This document shows, in pieces, positions 15,606 to 23,873 of a stretch of DNA of 27,104 nucleotides (position 1 is the first letter of the stretch; the number at the start of each line of letters is the position of its first letter). The translations under genes and the position numbers were made by a program. A model generated the notes under the pieces. That model saw only the letters and a list, made by a program, of their open reading frames with translations. It did no database searches and was not told the DNA's origin. Location of the stretch: NCBI GenBank assembly GCA_018715885.1, contig DVKT01000002.1, positions 1 through 27,104 on the forward strand, read 5' to 3'. Source of the stretch: Caccoplasma intestinavium (GTDB lineage Bacteria > Bacteroidota > Bacteroidia > Bacteroidales > UBA11471).

Positions 15606-16985
15606 ATGAAAAAACTTATCTTCTCGGCAATCGGTATATTGCTGTATCTTTCTGCAACGGCACAAATGCCCGAACGGACTCCCGAAAATATACAAAAATA
15701 CAAAGAGATATGTCGTAAATACATCTATAAAGATATGAAAGGCATGTATCGCGAAGCCGGGGGCGCATTGAAATATCCGTTTCTTGCACCGGGAAGCAGC
15801 CAATATCTCGATATGTTGTGGGATTGGGACTCATGGCTAAGCAACATCGCTTTGAGGCAAATATTACTCGAAAACGGCTCGGACAAAGACCGCCGGGAGG
15901 CACTCAGATATGAACAAGGTTGTGTGCTCAACTCATTGAACTACGGAGGCATGGACGGGTGGATTCCCATATGGATAGAACGTAACGCCCCCAGCCGGGA
16001 AGAAATGCTCAAAACCCGCAATCCATGGAAAAGCAACATGCACAAACCTACATTGGCACAACACGCCGCTTTTATAGTCGAGAACATGAACGGAGATGCG
16101 GAATGGCTGAGAGACGATTTCTACGCTTTGCAGGCATTCGTCTCGAAATATCTCAACTTCCACCGGCACAAAGCGACCGGACTGATGTATTGGGAAACAG
16201 ATGAGGCCATCGGGGTAGACAACGATCCGAGTACGTTCTACCGGCCTCATGGCAGTTCGGGATCGATTTTTCTGAATGCATTGATGTACAAAGAACTACT
16301 GGCCATGAATTATCTCGCCGATTGCCTGAATATGCCCGACATTGCCCGGTATTTCGCAAACGAGGCGGAAACATTGAAAAAGAATATTCGGGAACATTGT
16401 TGGGATCGCAGGGACGGATTCTATTACAGCGTCGACCTGAATTTGTTGCCAGTCGAAAAACCCGACATAGAGTCTCTGCAACCGGGAACCCTCTATCTGC
16501 ACGTAGGCCAACCACGAACCTATGATTGTCTGATACAACGACTGAGTGTATGGAGCGGATTCATGTCTATGTGGGCGGGTATCGCCACTCCCGAACAAGC
16601 AAAAGAGATGGTACAACGCCATTTCCACGATACCCTCTCCTACAATGCACCGGCCGGTATCCGCACGCTTTCGCCTCTCGAAAAAATGTACGACACACGC
16701 GCTAGCGGCAATCCATCATCATGGCAAGGTCCTATATGGATAAATGTCAATTATCTCGTATTCAGAGGGCTGGTACAATACGGGTATACCGAGGAGGCAC
16801 GAGAATTGGCAGAGAAAACGATTCTGCTGCTCGGACGGGATTATGAAAGATTTGGTGCTTTGCATGAATACTATCTGCCCGATAACGGCGAACCGGTTCT
16901 AAATAAAGGTTTCCAAAATTGGAATCTCCTCGTTTTGAATATGGCGGCTTGGCTCGACGGGAAAGAGGTAATATCGGAATTTTGA
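15606..16985 (+). CDS. Secreted GH63/trehalase-like glycoside hydrolase
   Basis: 459 residues. A signal peptide (residues 1-20, ending SATAQ) suggests export to the periplasm. The rest looks like the (alpha/alpha)6 barrel of clan GH-G (GH37 trehalase, GH63 glucosidase/mannosylglycerate hydrolase). Marks are LWDWDSWLSNIAL (residues 71-83), GGMDGWIPIW (114-123), GVDNDPSTFYRP (203-214), where D205 would be the acid, SWQGPIWINVNYLVFRGL, and LHEYYLPDNGEPVLNKGFQNWN, where E421 would be the base. The catalytic assignments come from family pattern only. It is shorter than fungal GH63 enzymes, close to the compact MGH1-like form. Substrate is unknown: an alpha-linked glucose or mannose compound is likely. 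No SusCD or transport genes are adjacent. Confidence 0.8.
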   Translation: MKKLIFSAIGILLYLSATAQMPERTPENIQKYKEICRKYIYKDMKGMYREAGGALKYPFLAPGSSQYLDMLWDWDSWLSNIALRQILLENGSDKDRREALRYEQGCVLNSLNYGGMDGWIPIWIERNAPSREEMLKTRNPWKSNMHKPTLAQHAAFIVENMNGDAEWLRDDFYALQAFVSKYLNFHRHKATGLMYWETDEAIGVDNDPSTFYRPHGSSGSIFLNALMYKELLAMNYLADCLNMPDIARYFANEAETLKKNIREHCWDRRDGFYYSVDLNLLPVEKPDIESLQPGTLYLHVGQPRTYDCLIQRLSVWSGFMSMWAGIATPEQAKEMVQRHFHDTLSYNAPAGIRTLSPLEKMYDTRASGNPSSWQGPIWINVNYLVFRGLVQYGYTEEARELAEKTILLLGRDYERFGALHEYYLPDNGEPVLNKGFQNWNLLVLNMAAWLDGKEVISEF

Positions 16986-17147
16986 TCCCGGTAGCAACAC
17001 TCCTTTGAAACCCATATACCGACAAATCGCCACACACAGACAACAGCGGAAGCATATCCGGCCAAACGAAAGCATGGGGATTCCCTCACATAGGTCCCCG
17101 GAGAAATCTGCGCCGGTCGCCCTACAAACAAGGTTTCCCGCCTTACC

Positions 17148-17891
17148 TTACTCCATTCCCATACGCTGGCGCACGACCTCGTATATCATCACTCCGGCTG
17201 CCACCGACACATTGAGCGAACCGATTTGTCCCCTTTGAGGTAAAGCGACCCGAGTCTCGCAATAACGGAGCGTCTGCGGAGAAAGACCCACATCTTCGGC
17301 ACCCATTACCACTGCCACAGGAACGGTATAATCGGGGGCTGTGTAAAGTTCCGACGCTTTCTCCGAAGCTGCAACGATTTTCACTCCGCAACCTTGCAGA
17401 TAGTGCAACGCTTCGGGAATGGAACGTTCCCGACATACCGGCAGATGCAACAACGCCCCTGCCGAAGTTTTCACCGCATCGGGCGTTACTGAGACACTTC
17501 CGCGCTCGGGTATCACGATGGCATCGACCCCAGCACACTCGCAAGTACGGGCTATGGCGCCGAAATTACGGACATCGGTAAGGCCGTCGAGCAAAACGAT
17601 AAAAGGTATTTTTCCTTCTTCATAAAGCGTAGGCACGATATTTTCGAGCCGCAAGTACGAGACCGGCGATATAAAGGCTATAACCCCTTGATGATTTTTA
17701 CGGGTTATACGATTGATTTTCTCGATAGGAACACGTTGTATAAAAATATTCATTCCCTTTACAGCGGCAAACAACTCTTGCGCCAACTCGCCTTGCAGGT
17801 CTTTTTTTATCAATATTTTGTCGATTTCTTTCCCGGCTTTGAGCGCTTCCATGACAGACCGGATTCCGAAAATCAGATTATTCTCTTCCAT
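17148..17891 (-). CDS. rlmB: 23S rRNA 2'-O-methyltransferase RlmB (TrmH family, SPOUT)
   Basis: 247 residues. RlmB uses S-adenosylmethionine to methylate the ribose of G2251 in 23S rRNA. The N-terminal substrate-binding domain begins NLIFGIRSVMEAL. The SPOUT knot motifs are clear: DGLTDVRNFGAIARTCE (motif 1), VVMGAEDVGLS (motif 2) and LPQRGQIGSLNVSVAAGVMIYEV (motif 3). The length is typical. It is last in the dnaN operon, 10 bases after recN. The other TrmH-family members (tRNA Gm18) differ in N-terminal domain; the RlmB-type N-terminal domain supports this call. No strong terminator was found in the 160-base gap before the glycosidase end. Confidence 0.92.
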   Translation of the reverse strand: MEENNLIFGIRSVMEALKAGKEIDKILIKKDLQGELAQELFAAVKGMNIFIQRVPIEKINRITRKNHQGVIAFISPVSYLRLENIVPTLYEEGKIPFIVLLDGLTDVRNFGAIARTCECAGVDAIVIPERGSVSVTPDAVKTSAGALLHLPVCRERSIPEALHYLQGCGVKIVAASEKASELYTAPDYTVPVAVVMGAEDVGLSPQTLRYCETRVALPQRGQIGSLNVSVAAGVMIYEVVRQRMGME

Positions 17892-17901
17892 ATATTATGA
17901 T

Positions 17902-19566
17902 TTATTTTCTATTCAATAATTCCCGGGCATTTTTCAAAGCCGCCTCGGTAAGCTGTGTCCCGCTCAACATGCGGGCGATCTCCTCTGCACGACGGGTATC
18001 GTCGAGCGGCTCGATGCACGTCTGTGTCGTCTCACCCTCATCGTTTTTATAAATACGATAATGATATTCGCCACGGGAAGCGACCTGCGGAAGATGGGTA
18101 ATTGCGACAACCTGCATATAATGTGCCATGCCCGCCATGATCTCTCCCATTTTGTCGGCTATTTCGCCCGATACCCCGGTATCGATCTCATCGAAAATAA
18201 TCGTAGGGAGAGCGGCGGCATCGGCAGCCAACGATTTTATGGTCAGCATCAAACGGGATATTTCCCCCCCCGAGGCTATATCGGCTACCGATTCCATAGG
18301 TCTGTTTTTATTGGCCGAGAAAAGATAACGCACCGACTCGGTTCCGTCGGCATCGAAACCTTCTTTGGATTTCCATTCCACCTCGAATCGTAAATGCGGC
18401 ATACCCAACGGCCGGGCCCGTTCGATAAGTTTTTCGGTAAATCCGACCGAAGCCTCATGACGGGCAGCAGATAAACGCTCGGCCAATGTATGTAGCGACT
18501 TTTCCTGTTCCGAGAGTTTCCTCTGCAATTCGGTGATCTGCTCATCGGAATGGTCTATGGCTTCGAGCCGTTGTTGCAAATCGGCTTGTAACGACAACAA
18601 CTCATCGATCGTAGAGACATGATGTTTCTGCTGCAAACCGTAAATCAAATCGAGTCTGCTTTCTACCTCTTGCAAACGTATAGGATCGACAGAAACCGTT
18701 TCTTGTCGGTTTTCTATCTCGCCGAGAATATCTTTCATTTCGATATAAGCCGACTCTATGCGTTCGCTCAATGGCTCCACTGCAGAATAAATACGCAGCA
18801 ACGACCGCAGGACCGACTGGCACTCCTTCATCTGCAAAAGAGCCCCGCCCTCATCGCCACCCAAATATTGAGCGACAGAATACAAGGCGTTTTTTATCTC
18901 TCCTGCATGGGTGAGCATCTCCTGTTCGTCTTCCAAAAGAGATTGTTCTCCGGGTTGAAGGCGAGCCTCGCAGAGCTGGTCATACTGAAAACGAAGATAG
19001 TCTTCTTCTTTACGATTTTCTTCACTCGCCCTCCGCAACCGATCGAGCGAATCGCGCAAATCACAATAGCGCTTATATTCCGTCCGGTATTGCGAAAGCA
19101 GACTTTCATCACCGGCCCAAATATCGATCATACGCAACTGGAAGCGGTTGTCTCCCAAAAGCAGATTCTGGTGCTGGGAATGTATATCGATAAGCTGCTC
19201 TCCCAACTCTTTGAGCACTGTCAGGGAAACGGGCGTATCATTGACAAAAGCCCTACTTTTTCCCGCCGGCGACAACTCTCGGCGTAAAATACAGATTCCA
19301 GAAGGCTCATAGTCCAAATCATTTTCCTCAAAAAAAGAGCGCATCTCATAAGCCGACACATCGAACGTACCTTCGATAACCGTTTTCTGCGCAGCGTCCT
19401 TGATGGCTTTACTGTCGGCACGCTGTCCCAAAATAAGAGAGAGAGCCCCCAAAATAATCGACTTACCCGCTCCCGTTTCTCCTGTCAAAACCGTAAACCC
19501 GGGACGAAAATCGATCTCCAACGAATCGATAAGGGCATAATTGCGTATAAATAATCTCTGTATCAT
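17902..19566 (-). CDS. recN: DNA repair protein RecN
   Basis: 554 residues, usual length. RecN is an SMC-like ATPase that acts early in double-strand break repair. The N-terminal Walker A is GETGAGKS (residues 29-36) preceded by the family start IQRLFIRNYALIDSLEIDF. A long coiled-coil middle (about 150-380, rich in Glu, Leu, Gln) separates it from the C-terminal ATPase half with signature IASGGEISRLMLTIK and Walker B LPTIIFDEIDTGVSG, then VVAITHLPQVAS. It lies 19 bases after DUF4835 and 10 bases before rlmB, so the three share a transcript. Confidence 0.96.
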   Translation of the reverse strand: MIQRLFIRNYALIDSLEIDFRPGFTVLTGETGAGKSIILGALSLILGQRADSKAIKDAAQKTVIEGTFDVSAYEMRSFFEENDLDYEPSGICILRRELSPAGKSRAFVNDTPVSLTVLKELGEQLIDIHSQHQNLLLGDNRFQLRMIDIWAGDESLLSQYRTEYKRYCDLRDSLDRLRRASEENRKEEDYLRFQYDQLCEARLQPGEQSLLEDEQEMLTHAGEIKNALYSVAQYLGGDEGGALLQMKECQSVLRSLLRIYSAVEPLSERIESAYIEMKDILGEIENRQETVSVDPIRLQEVESRLDLIYGLQQKHHVSTIDELLSLQADLQQRLEAIDHSDEQITELQRKLSEQEKSLHTLAERLSAARHEASVGFTEKLIERARPLGMPHLRFEVEWKSKEGFDADGTESVRYLFSANKNRPMESVADIASGGEISRLMLTIKSLAADAAALPTIIFDEIDTGVSGEIADKMGEIMAGMAHYMQVVAITHLPQVASRGEYHYRIYKNDEGETTQTCIEPLDDTRRAEEIARMLSGTQLTEAALKNARELLNRK

Positions 19567-19585
19567 AAACCTCCGGAAGAAAGGA

Positions 19586-20479
19586 CTATTTGCGTAAAGG
19601 CTCGATGCGCTTGGTCTCGGTAGGATAAAGACGATTCAGTATCTTGTACACTTCGTCTTTTTCCTGACGGGGCGCCTCGGAATAAATATTGACAACCTCG
19701 TCGAGCTTACTGTCGCTGAACAAAGGAAGCAACACCGACGTCGACGACAACTCATAAAATTCGACCAGTTTACCGAGAGCCTCGGTTACCTTCGACCTAC
19801 CTTTATCGACGCTCAACGCCATTTCGTCAAGGCCCAACCGGTGATAGGTGTACCAAAGCTGACGGAACGGCTCGTTGCGGTTCTCTATAAATGCCGACAT
19901 GAGGGCATGACGATTGCGACTGCTACCAAATCCCGTCCAGCCGATTTCCTGCGTCGACTGTCCCATCGTTACCAAATTCTCGGCCTGTTTGAAAAAATAT
20001 TCTCCGCCTTTATAAGAGAAACTGTCGAAGTCGATGCCGAGAATCATATACACATAAAAATCGAGTACACCGGTAAGATTATTTTCCATCGTCATCTCAT
20101 TGTGCACCAACGGGTCGTACTCCTGATAGGTAAACTCAAACTCCGTATCGCGGAAGTTGAGCATCGTCGTAGTATAGGACGAGTTATAGACCGGACGGCG
20201 CGACTGCACCTGTATCTCGCACGAATACCGGGTATCGGTTACCGAATTGACAATGATGAGTATGCTGCAATCAATTTTTTCATTGACGGCAATCTGAGCC
20301 TCACTCCATTTACGGGTGTTGATATACTCGGTAATCGCCTGTTGCAAAGTCGTGAAAACCTGTTTGTTGGTTCCTTGTATTTTGTCGCTGTTGACCTGCA
20401 CCCGGCACGAAAGTTCCTGTGCCGACACCGAAAAGGCCGACAACAGACACAAGAAACTCAACAGCCACAACTTTTTCAT
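19586..20479 (-). CDS. DUF4835 secreted protein
   Basis: 297 residues. A signal peptide MKKLWLLSFLCLLSAFSVSA followed by QELSC suggests export; the cysteine five residues on is not in lipobox position. The mature part matches the Bacteroidota-specific DUF4835 family (segments such as FTTLQQAITEYINTRKW, FRDTEFEFTYQEYDPLVHNE and YMILGIDFDSFSYKGGE); its function is unknown, but the family is usually found between coaBC and recN as here, and related proteins have been suggested to have a cell-envelope role. The start at 20479 begins the signal peptide; the open frame runs further up but into the coaBC gap. It lies 43 bases after coaBC. Confidence 0.85.
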   Translation of the reverse strand: MKKLWLLSFLCLLSAFSVSAQELSCRVQVNSDKIQGTNKQVFTTLQQAITEYINTRKWSEAQIAVNEKIDCSILIIVNSVTDTRYSCEIQVQSRRPVYNSSYTTTMLNFRDTEFEFTYQEYDPLVHNEMTMENNLTGVLDFYVYMILGIDFDSFSYKGGEYFFKQAENLVTMGQSTQEIGWTGFGSSRNRHALMSAFIENRNEPFRQLWYTYHRLGLDEMALSVDKGRSKVTEALGKLVEFYELSSTSVLLPLFSDSKLDEVVNIYSEAPRQEKDEVYKILNRLYPTETKRIEPLRK

Positions 20480-20522
20480 AACGAAGCCTTTTTTATAAAT
20501 ACGGGAGAAAGCGTTTTTTATT

Positions 20523-21728
20523 TTATTTCCCCTCGAAACAAGCTGCCAATGTATCGATAATATCGGCCGCCACTTCACCTTTGCTTTTCAACAGATACTC
20601 GACCGAGCGACCGTCGCGATGCCATATCGTTACCTTATTGGTATCGCCCTTAAAACCCGCACCGGTATCGCGCAATGAATTGAGGACGATAAAATCGAAA
20701 TTTTTACGCTGCATTTTTGCCTGTGCATTCTCTGCTTCGTGGTCGGTTTCAAGAGCAAAGCCGGCCAAATATTGTCCGGGACGTTTTATCTTACCCAATT
20801 CGGCGGCAATGTCCTTGTTCGGTTTCAGAACGATCGTCCGACTGTCCGACGAGCGTTTCAACTTCGTATCGCTGCATTCGGCCGGAGCATAATCGGCCAC
20901 GGCGGCACAACAAACAGCAGCGTCGGCATCGACATACTCCTTCACCGCCGCCCGATACATATCCTCGGCCGACTCCACATCGACACGCCGTATCGAAGCA
21001 TGGGGCGTAGACAATGACACGGGTCCGGCAATGAGCACGACATCGGCTCCCCTTTCGGCACAAACTTTCGCCAACGAAAAGCCCATCTTGCCCGAGGAGT
21101 AATTTCCTATGAAGCGCACAGGATCGATTTTTTCATACGTGGGTCCCGCCGTTATAACGATTTTACGCCCACGCAACGACTGCCGGGAAGCAAAAAACGC
21201 TTCGATGCGCTCTACGATACGATCGGGTTCTTCCATACGCCCCTTCCCTTCGAGATGGCTGGCCAGTTCTCCGGTCGCCGGCTCGATAATATGATTGCCG
21301 AACGAACGCAACAAATCGAGATTATGTTGTGTCGTAGGGTGTGCAAACATATCGAGATCCATTGCCGGTGCGACAAAGACAGGTGCCTTTGCCGAGAGAT
21401 AGGTCGTAATCAACATATTGTCGGCAATGCCGTTGGCCATTTTCCCTATTGTAGAAGCTGTGGCCGGGGCAATCAGCAAGAGGTCGGCCCACAAGCCCAA
21501 ATCGACATGGCTGTGCCATGTACCGTCATTGGCCGAGAAAAACTCGCTAATGACGGGTTTCCCCGTCAGAGCCGACAACGTTACCGGCGTGATAAATTCC
21601 TTTCCTGCCGGCGTTATGACAATCTGCACCTCTGCCCCTTTTTTTATCAAAGCCCGCGTGAGGTAAGCCGCTTTATAAGCAGCAATGCTTCCGGTAATAC
21701 CCAATATGATTTTCTTTCCTTGCAACAT
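20523..21728 (-). CDS. coaBC: Bifunctional CoaC/CoaB: phosphopantothenoylcysteine decarboxylase and synthetase
   Basis: 401 residues. Two steps of coenzyme A synthesis in one protein: CoaB joins cysteine to 4'-phosphopantothenate (CTP dependent), then CoaC, an FMN enzyme, decarboxylates the product. The N-terminal CoaC domain (1-180) starts KKIILGITGSIAAYKA, has the catalytic histidine in HSHVDLGLW (H74) and the flavin segment APATASTIGKMANGIADN. The CoaB domain (187-401) begins KIVITAGPTYEKIDPVRFI and has a GNYSSGKMG nucleotide site. Compared with E. coli, the PxMNxxM motif reads PAMDLDM (Asp 124) and the substrate-clamp cysteine position reads Ser 157 (ELASHLEGKGRM); this Ser form is my recollection of Bacteroidota homologues, so probably lineage variation. 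The ATG at 21728 begins the first strand. Confidence 0.95.
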   Translation of the reverse strand: MLQGKKIILGITGSIAAYKAAYLTRALIKKGAEVQIVITPAGKEFITPVTLSALTGKPVISEFFSANDGTWHSHVDLGLWADLLLIAPATASTIGKMANGIADNMLITTYLSAKAPVFVAPAMDLDMFAHPTTQHNLDLLRSFGNHIIEPATGELASHLEGKGRMEEPDRIVERIEAFFASRQSLRGRKIVITAGPTYEKIDPVRFIGNYSSGKMGFSLAKVCAERGADVVLIAGPVSLSTPHASIRRVDVESAEDMYRAAVKEYVDADAAVCCAAVADYAPAECSDTKLKRSSDSRTIVLKPNKDIAAELGKIKRPGQYLAGFALETDHEAENAQAKMQRKNFDFIVLNSLRDTGAGFKGDTNKVTIWHRDGRSVEYLLKSKGEVAADIIDTLAACFEGK

Positions 21729-21787
21729 GGCAAAATCTTTTTCTTGCGAAAGCGGCAAGGCCGTTCCACGCCTTGCCGTTTCTGTTT

Positions 21788-22558
21788 TCACTTCTGGTTG
21801 AACGAACGCAGCTTGATATTGGTAATTACATTTTTGGTATTGAGTGGGAACTCACCCTGCATCATCCAACCGTAATATCCGGTATCGACCTTGAATACTT
21901 CGGCCACCGAACGGCCTTTGTATTTTCCGAAATTGAAGACCTCCACTCCTTGATCGTTATAGACAATACGCCCGGCCAAATCGACATTCCGCGTATAAGA
22001 GGTAAAATCGGCCAGTGCAGCCATGTCATTTTTGAGCTGCGGATAGCGGTCGAGTTGCGCTTTCAACACTTCATAGGTAGCCCGCGTATCGGCCTCGGCA
22101 GCATGAGCATCGTTGAGATCTTTATCGCAATAAAACTTATAGGCCGCCGAAAGCGTGCGTTGCTCCATCTTATGGAAAATCGTCTGCACATCAATAAGTT
22201 TCCGACGGGAAATATCGATAGAAACACCGGCACGCAAAAGCTCTTCTACCAACAACGGCACATCGAAACGGTTGGAATTATACCCGGCCAAGTCGCACCC
22301 TTCGAGATCGGCAGCAATCGTCTTCGCCACCTCCTTGAATGTGGGACACCCTGCCACATCGGCATCGGTGATTTTATGCACGGCCGTCGCTTCGGGCGGT
22401 ATAGGCATACCGGGATTGATACGCATTGTTTTCGTCTCTTCCCGTCCGTCAGGATAGACTTTCAAATAACTGATTTCGACGATACGGTCGGTCGATATAT
22501 TTATACCGGTCGTTTCGAGGTCGAAAAAGACCAACGGATTTTTAAGATTCAACTGCAT
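21788..22558 (-). CDS. DnaQ-like 3'-5' exonuclease (DEDDh) with C-terminal extra domain
   Basis: 256 residues. The exonuclease motifs are complete: DLETTG (D13, E15), NSNRFDVPLL (D99) and AHAAEADTRAT (H152, D157), which marks the DEDDh group of DnaQ proofreading subunits and related RNA/DNA nucleases. The C-terminal part (about 205-250, VFNFGKYKGRSVAEVFKVDTGYYGWMM) resembles the small DUF3820-type domain found fused to or next to exonucleases. It lies 10 bases after dnaN, so is cotranscribed with the sliding clamp; a role as an editing or repair nuclease is plausible (inference). Substrate not determined. It is unlikely to be the replicative epsilon subunit itself, which in this phylum is usually part of another arrangement. 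Confidence 0.88.
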   Translation of the reverse strand: MQLNLKNPLVFFDLETTGINISTDRIVEISYLKVYPDGREETKTMRINPGMPIPPEATAVHKITDADVAGCPTFKEVAKTIAADLEGCDLAGYNSNRFDVPLLVEELLRAGVSIDISRRKLIDVQTIFHKMEQRTLSAAYKFYCDKDLNDAHAAEADTRATYEVLKAQLDRYPQLKNDMAALADFTSYTRNVDLAGRIVYNDQGVEVFNFGKYKGRSVAEVFKVDTGYYGWMMQGEFPLNTKNVITNIKLRSFNQK

Positions 22559-22568
22559 GGCGCAACGA

Positions 22569-23693
22569 TCAGTCTTTCAACATCATGGGCATGAGCAACA
22601 TCAGCAAATCTTCATCGGGCTCATTTTCCCCGGGAAGAAGGATTCCGGCTCTACCGGGATCGGCCAAGTCGACCAAAACCTCTTGCGAATCGATATTATT
22701 GAGTATCTCCACGAGTTGCGTCGCACTGAAACCGATGCACATCGTATCGCCTGTATAATTGCACGTGATGCTTTCGTCGGCCGACGTAGAAAGACCGGCA
22801 TACTGAGCCGAAACAACCAGCCGGTTGGGACTCAAATCGAGACGCACCAGCGAATTTGCCGGATCGGAGAAAACCGATATACGACGCAACACACTGATAA
22901 ACAAAGTACGGTCGATAATCAAGCGGTTACTGTTGTTTTGCGGAATTACCGACATATAGTTGGGGTAACGCCCCTCGATAAGACGACAGATAAGGACGAA
23001 ATTCGCCAAATGGAAACAGATGTTTTTCTCATCGAACTCTATGGTTATATCGCCCGATTCCTTCGAAAGGATATTTTTCAAAAGCGAAGCGGGTTTTTTG
23101 GGCAGAATCACGGTCGATTCAAGACCCGATTTTACGGACGTATTGCGACAACGCACCAAAATATATCCGTCAGAAGCGACAAAAACGACATCTTCGGGGT
23201 GAATATCCATGCACACGCCGTTCATAACAGGGCGCAATTCGTCATTGGCCGTAGCAAAAAGGCTGCGGGTAATACCTCCCAACAATACCGACGCGGGCAT
23301 CGTCAAACGGGTCGCCTTTTCGCTCATGGGCGGACGCTGCGGGTATTCATCGCCGTTGACGCCCACAAAATTGTATTTACCATTCTGGTAATAGAGAAAT
23401 ACCTCCAAATTTTCGTCATTGATTTGGAATGTCAAAGGTTGTTCGGGCAACTCGCGCAGGGGATCGAGCAGAATTTTCGCAGACACGGCAAACAGGCCTT
23501 TTCCTTCTGCCTCGATCAGACCGATAGTTGTGGTCATTGTCGTTTCTTGATCAGAAGCCGTTATCGTCAATTCATTTCCTTCCAAAGCAAAAAGGAAATT
23601 ATCGAGAATAGGCATAGAGTTTTTGGAATTAATCACTCTTCCCACGGTTTGCAAATGAGAAAGTAACAATGTACTTGATACGACGAATTTCAT
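22569..23693 (-). CDS. dnaN: DNA polymerase III beta subunit (sliding clamp)
   Basis: 374 residues, typical clamp length. The dimeric ring holds DNA polymerase III on its template. The start KFVVSSTLLLSHLQTVGRVI and later MPILDNFLFALEGNELTITA are the family N-terminal domain, followed by two further repeats of the clamp fold, and the C-terminus ends in LLMPMMLKD, a conserved tail. The ATG at 23693 is chosen because the predicted transcription start from TATATTTG (23757-23764) lies near 23750, downstream of the longer open frame's ATG at 23825. First gene of dnaN, exonuclease, coaBC, DUF4835, recN, rlmB. Confidence 0.96.
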   Translation of the reverse strand: MKFVVSSTLLLSHLQTVGRVINSKNSMPILDNFLFALEGNELTITASDQETTMTTTIGLIEAEGKGLFAVSAKILLDPLRELPEQPLTFQINDENLEVFLYYQNGKYNFVGVNGDEYPQRPPMSEKATRLTMPASVLLGGITRSLFATANDELRPVMNGVCMDIHPEDVVFVASDGYILVRCRNTSVKSGLESTVILPKKPASLLKNILSKESGDITIEFDEKNICFHLANFVLICRLIEGRYPNYMSVIPQNNSNRLIIDRTLFISVLRRISVFSDPANSLVRLDLSPNRLVVSAQYAGLSTSADESITCNYTGDTMCIGFSATQLVEILNNIDSQEVLVDLADPGRAGILLPGENEPDEDLLMLLMPMMLKD

Positions 23694-23756
23694 ATATAAC
23701 TGTTTTATTATGTTGCGAATGAACCGGCAACGATTTCGCGCCGACATATCAAGAAG

Positions 23757-23764
23757 CAAATATA
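23757..23764 (-). promoter_or_regulatory. Promoter -7 element of the dnaN operon
   Basis: Minus-strand TATATTTG matches TAnnTTTG exactly. A T-rich -33 region (TTTTTC, around 23783-23788) lies 18-20 bases upstream. The leader would be about 57 bases before the dnaN ATG. Confidence 0.65.
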
Positions 23765-23823
23765 TATATTTTTTTTCAATGAAAAACGCCCCGCTCGATA
23801 AAATGCACCTTTCTGTTGATAAC

Positions 23824-23850
23824 AAAAAACGCCCTCTGCGGGAGAGGGCG
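23824..23850 (-). terminator. Terminator after wzc
   Basis: Stem CGCCCTC/GAGGGCG (23830-23836 and 23844-23850), 7-base loop, followed in the minus direction by TTTTTT. It starts 23 bases after the wzc stop, so it ends the wza-wzc transcript ahead of the dnaN promoter. Confidence 0.92.
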
Positions 23851-23873
23851 TCGGGGCATATATGATGACTTTA

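Noticed and set aside
16986..17147. Terminator between the GH63-like gene and rlmB
   Set aside because: No stem with a T tail was found in these converging ends.
22557..23666. 369-codon open frame on plus
   Set aside because: Antisense to dnaN, an unmistakable sliding clamp; the plus-strand translation looks random.
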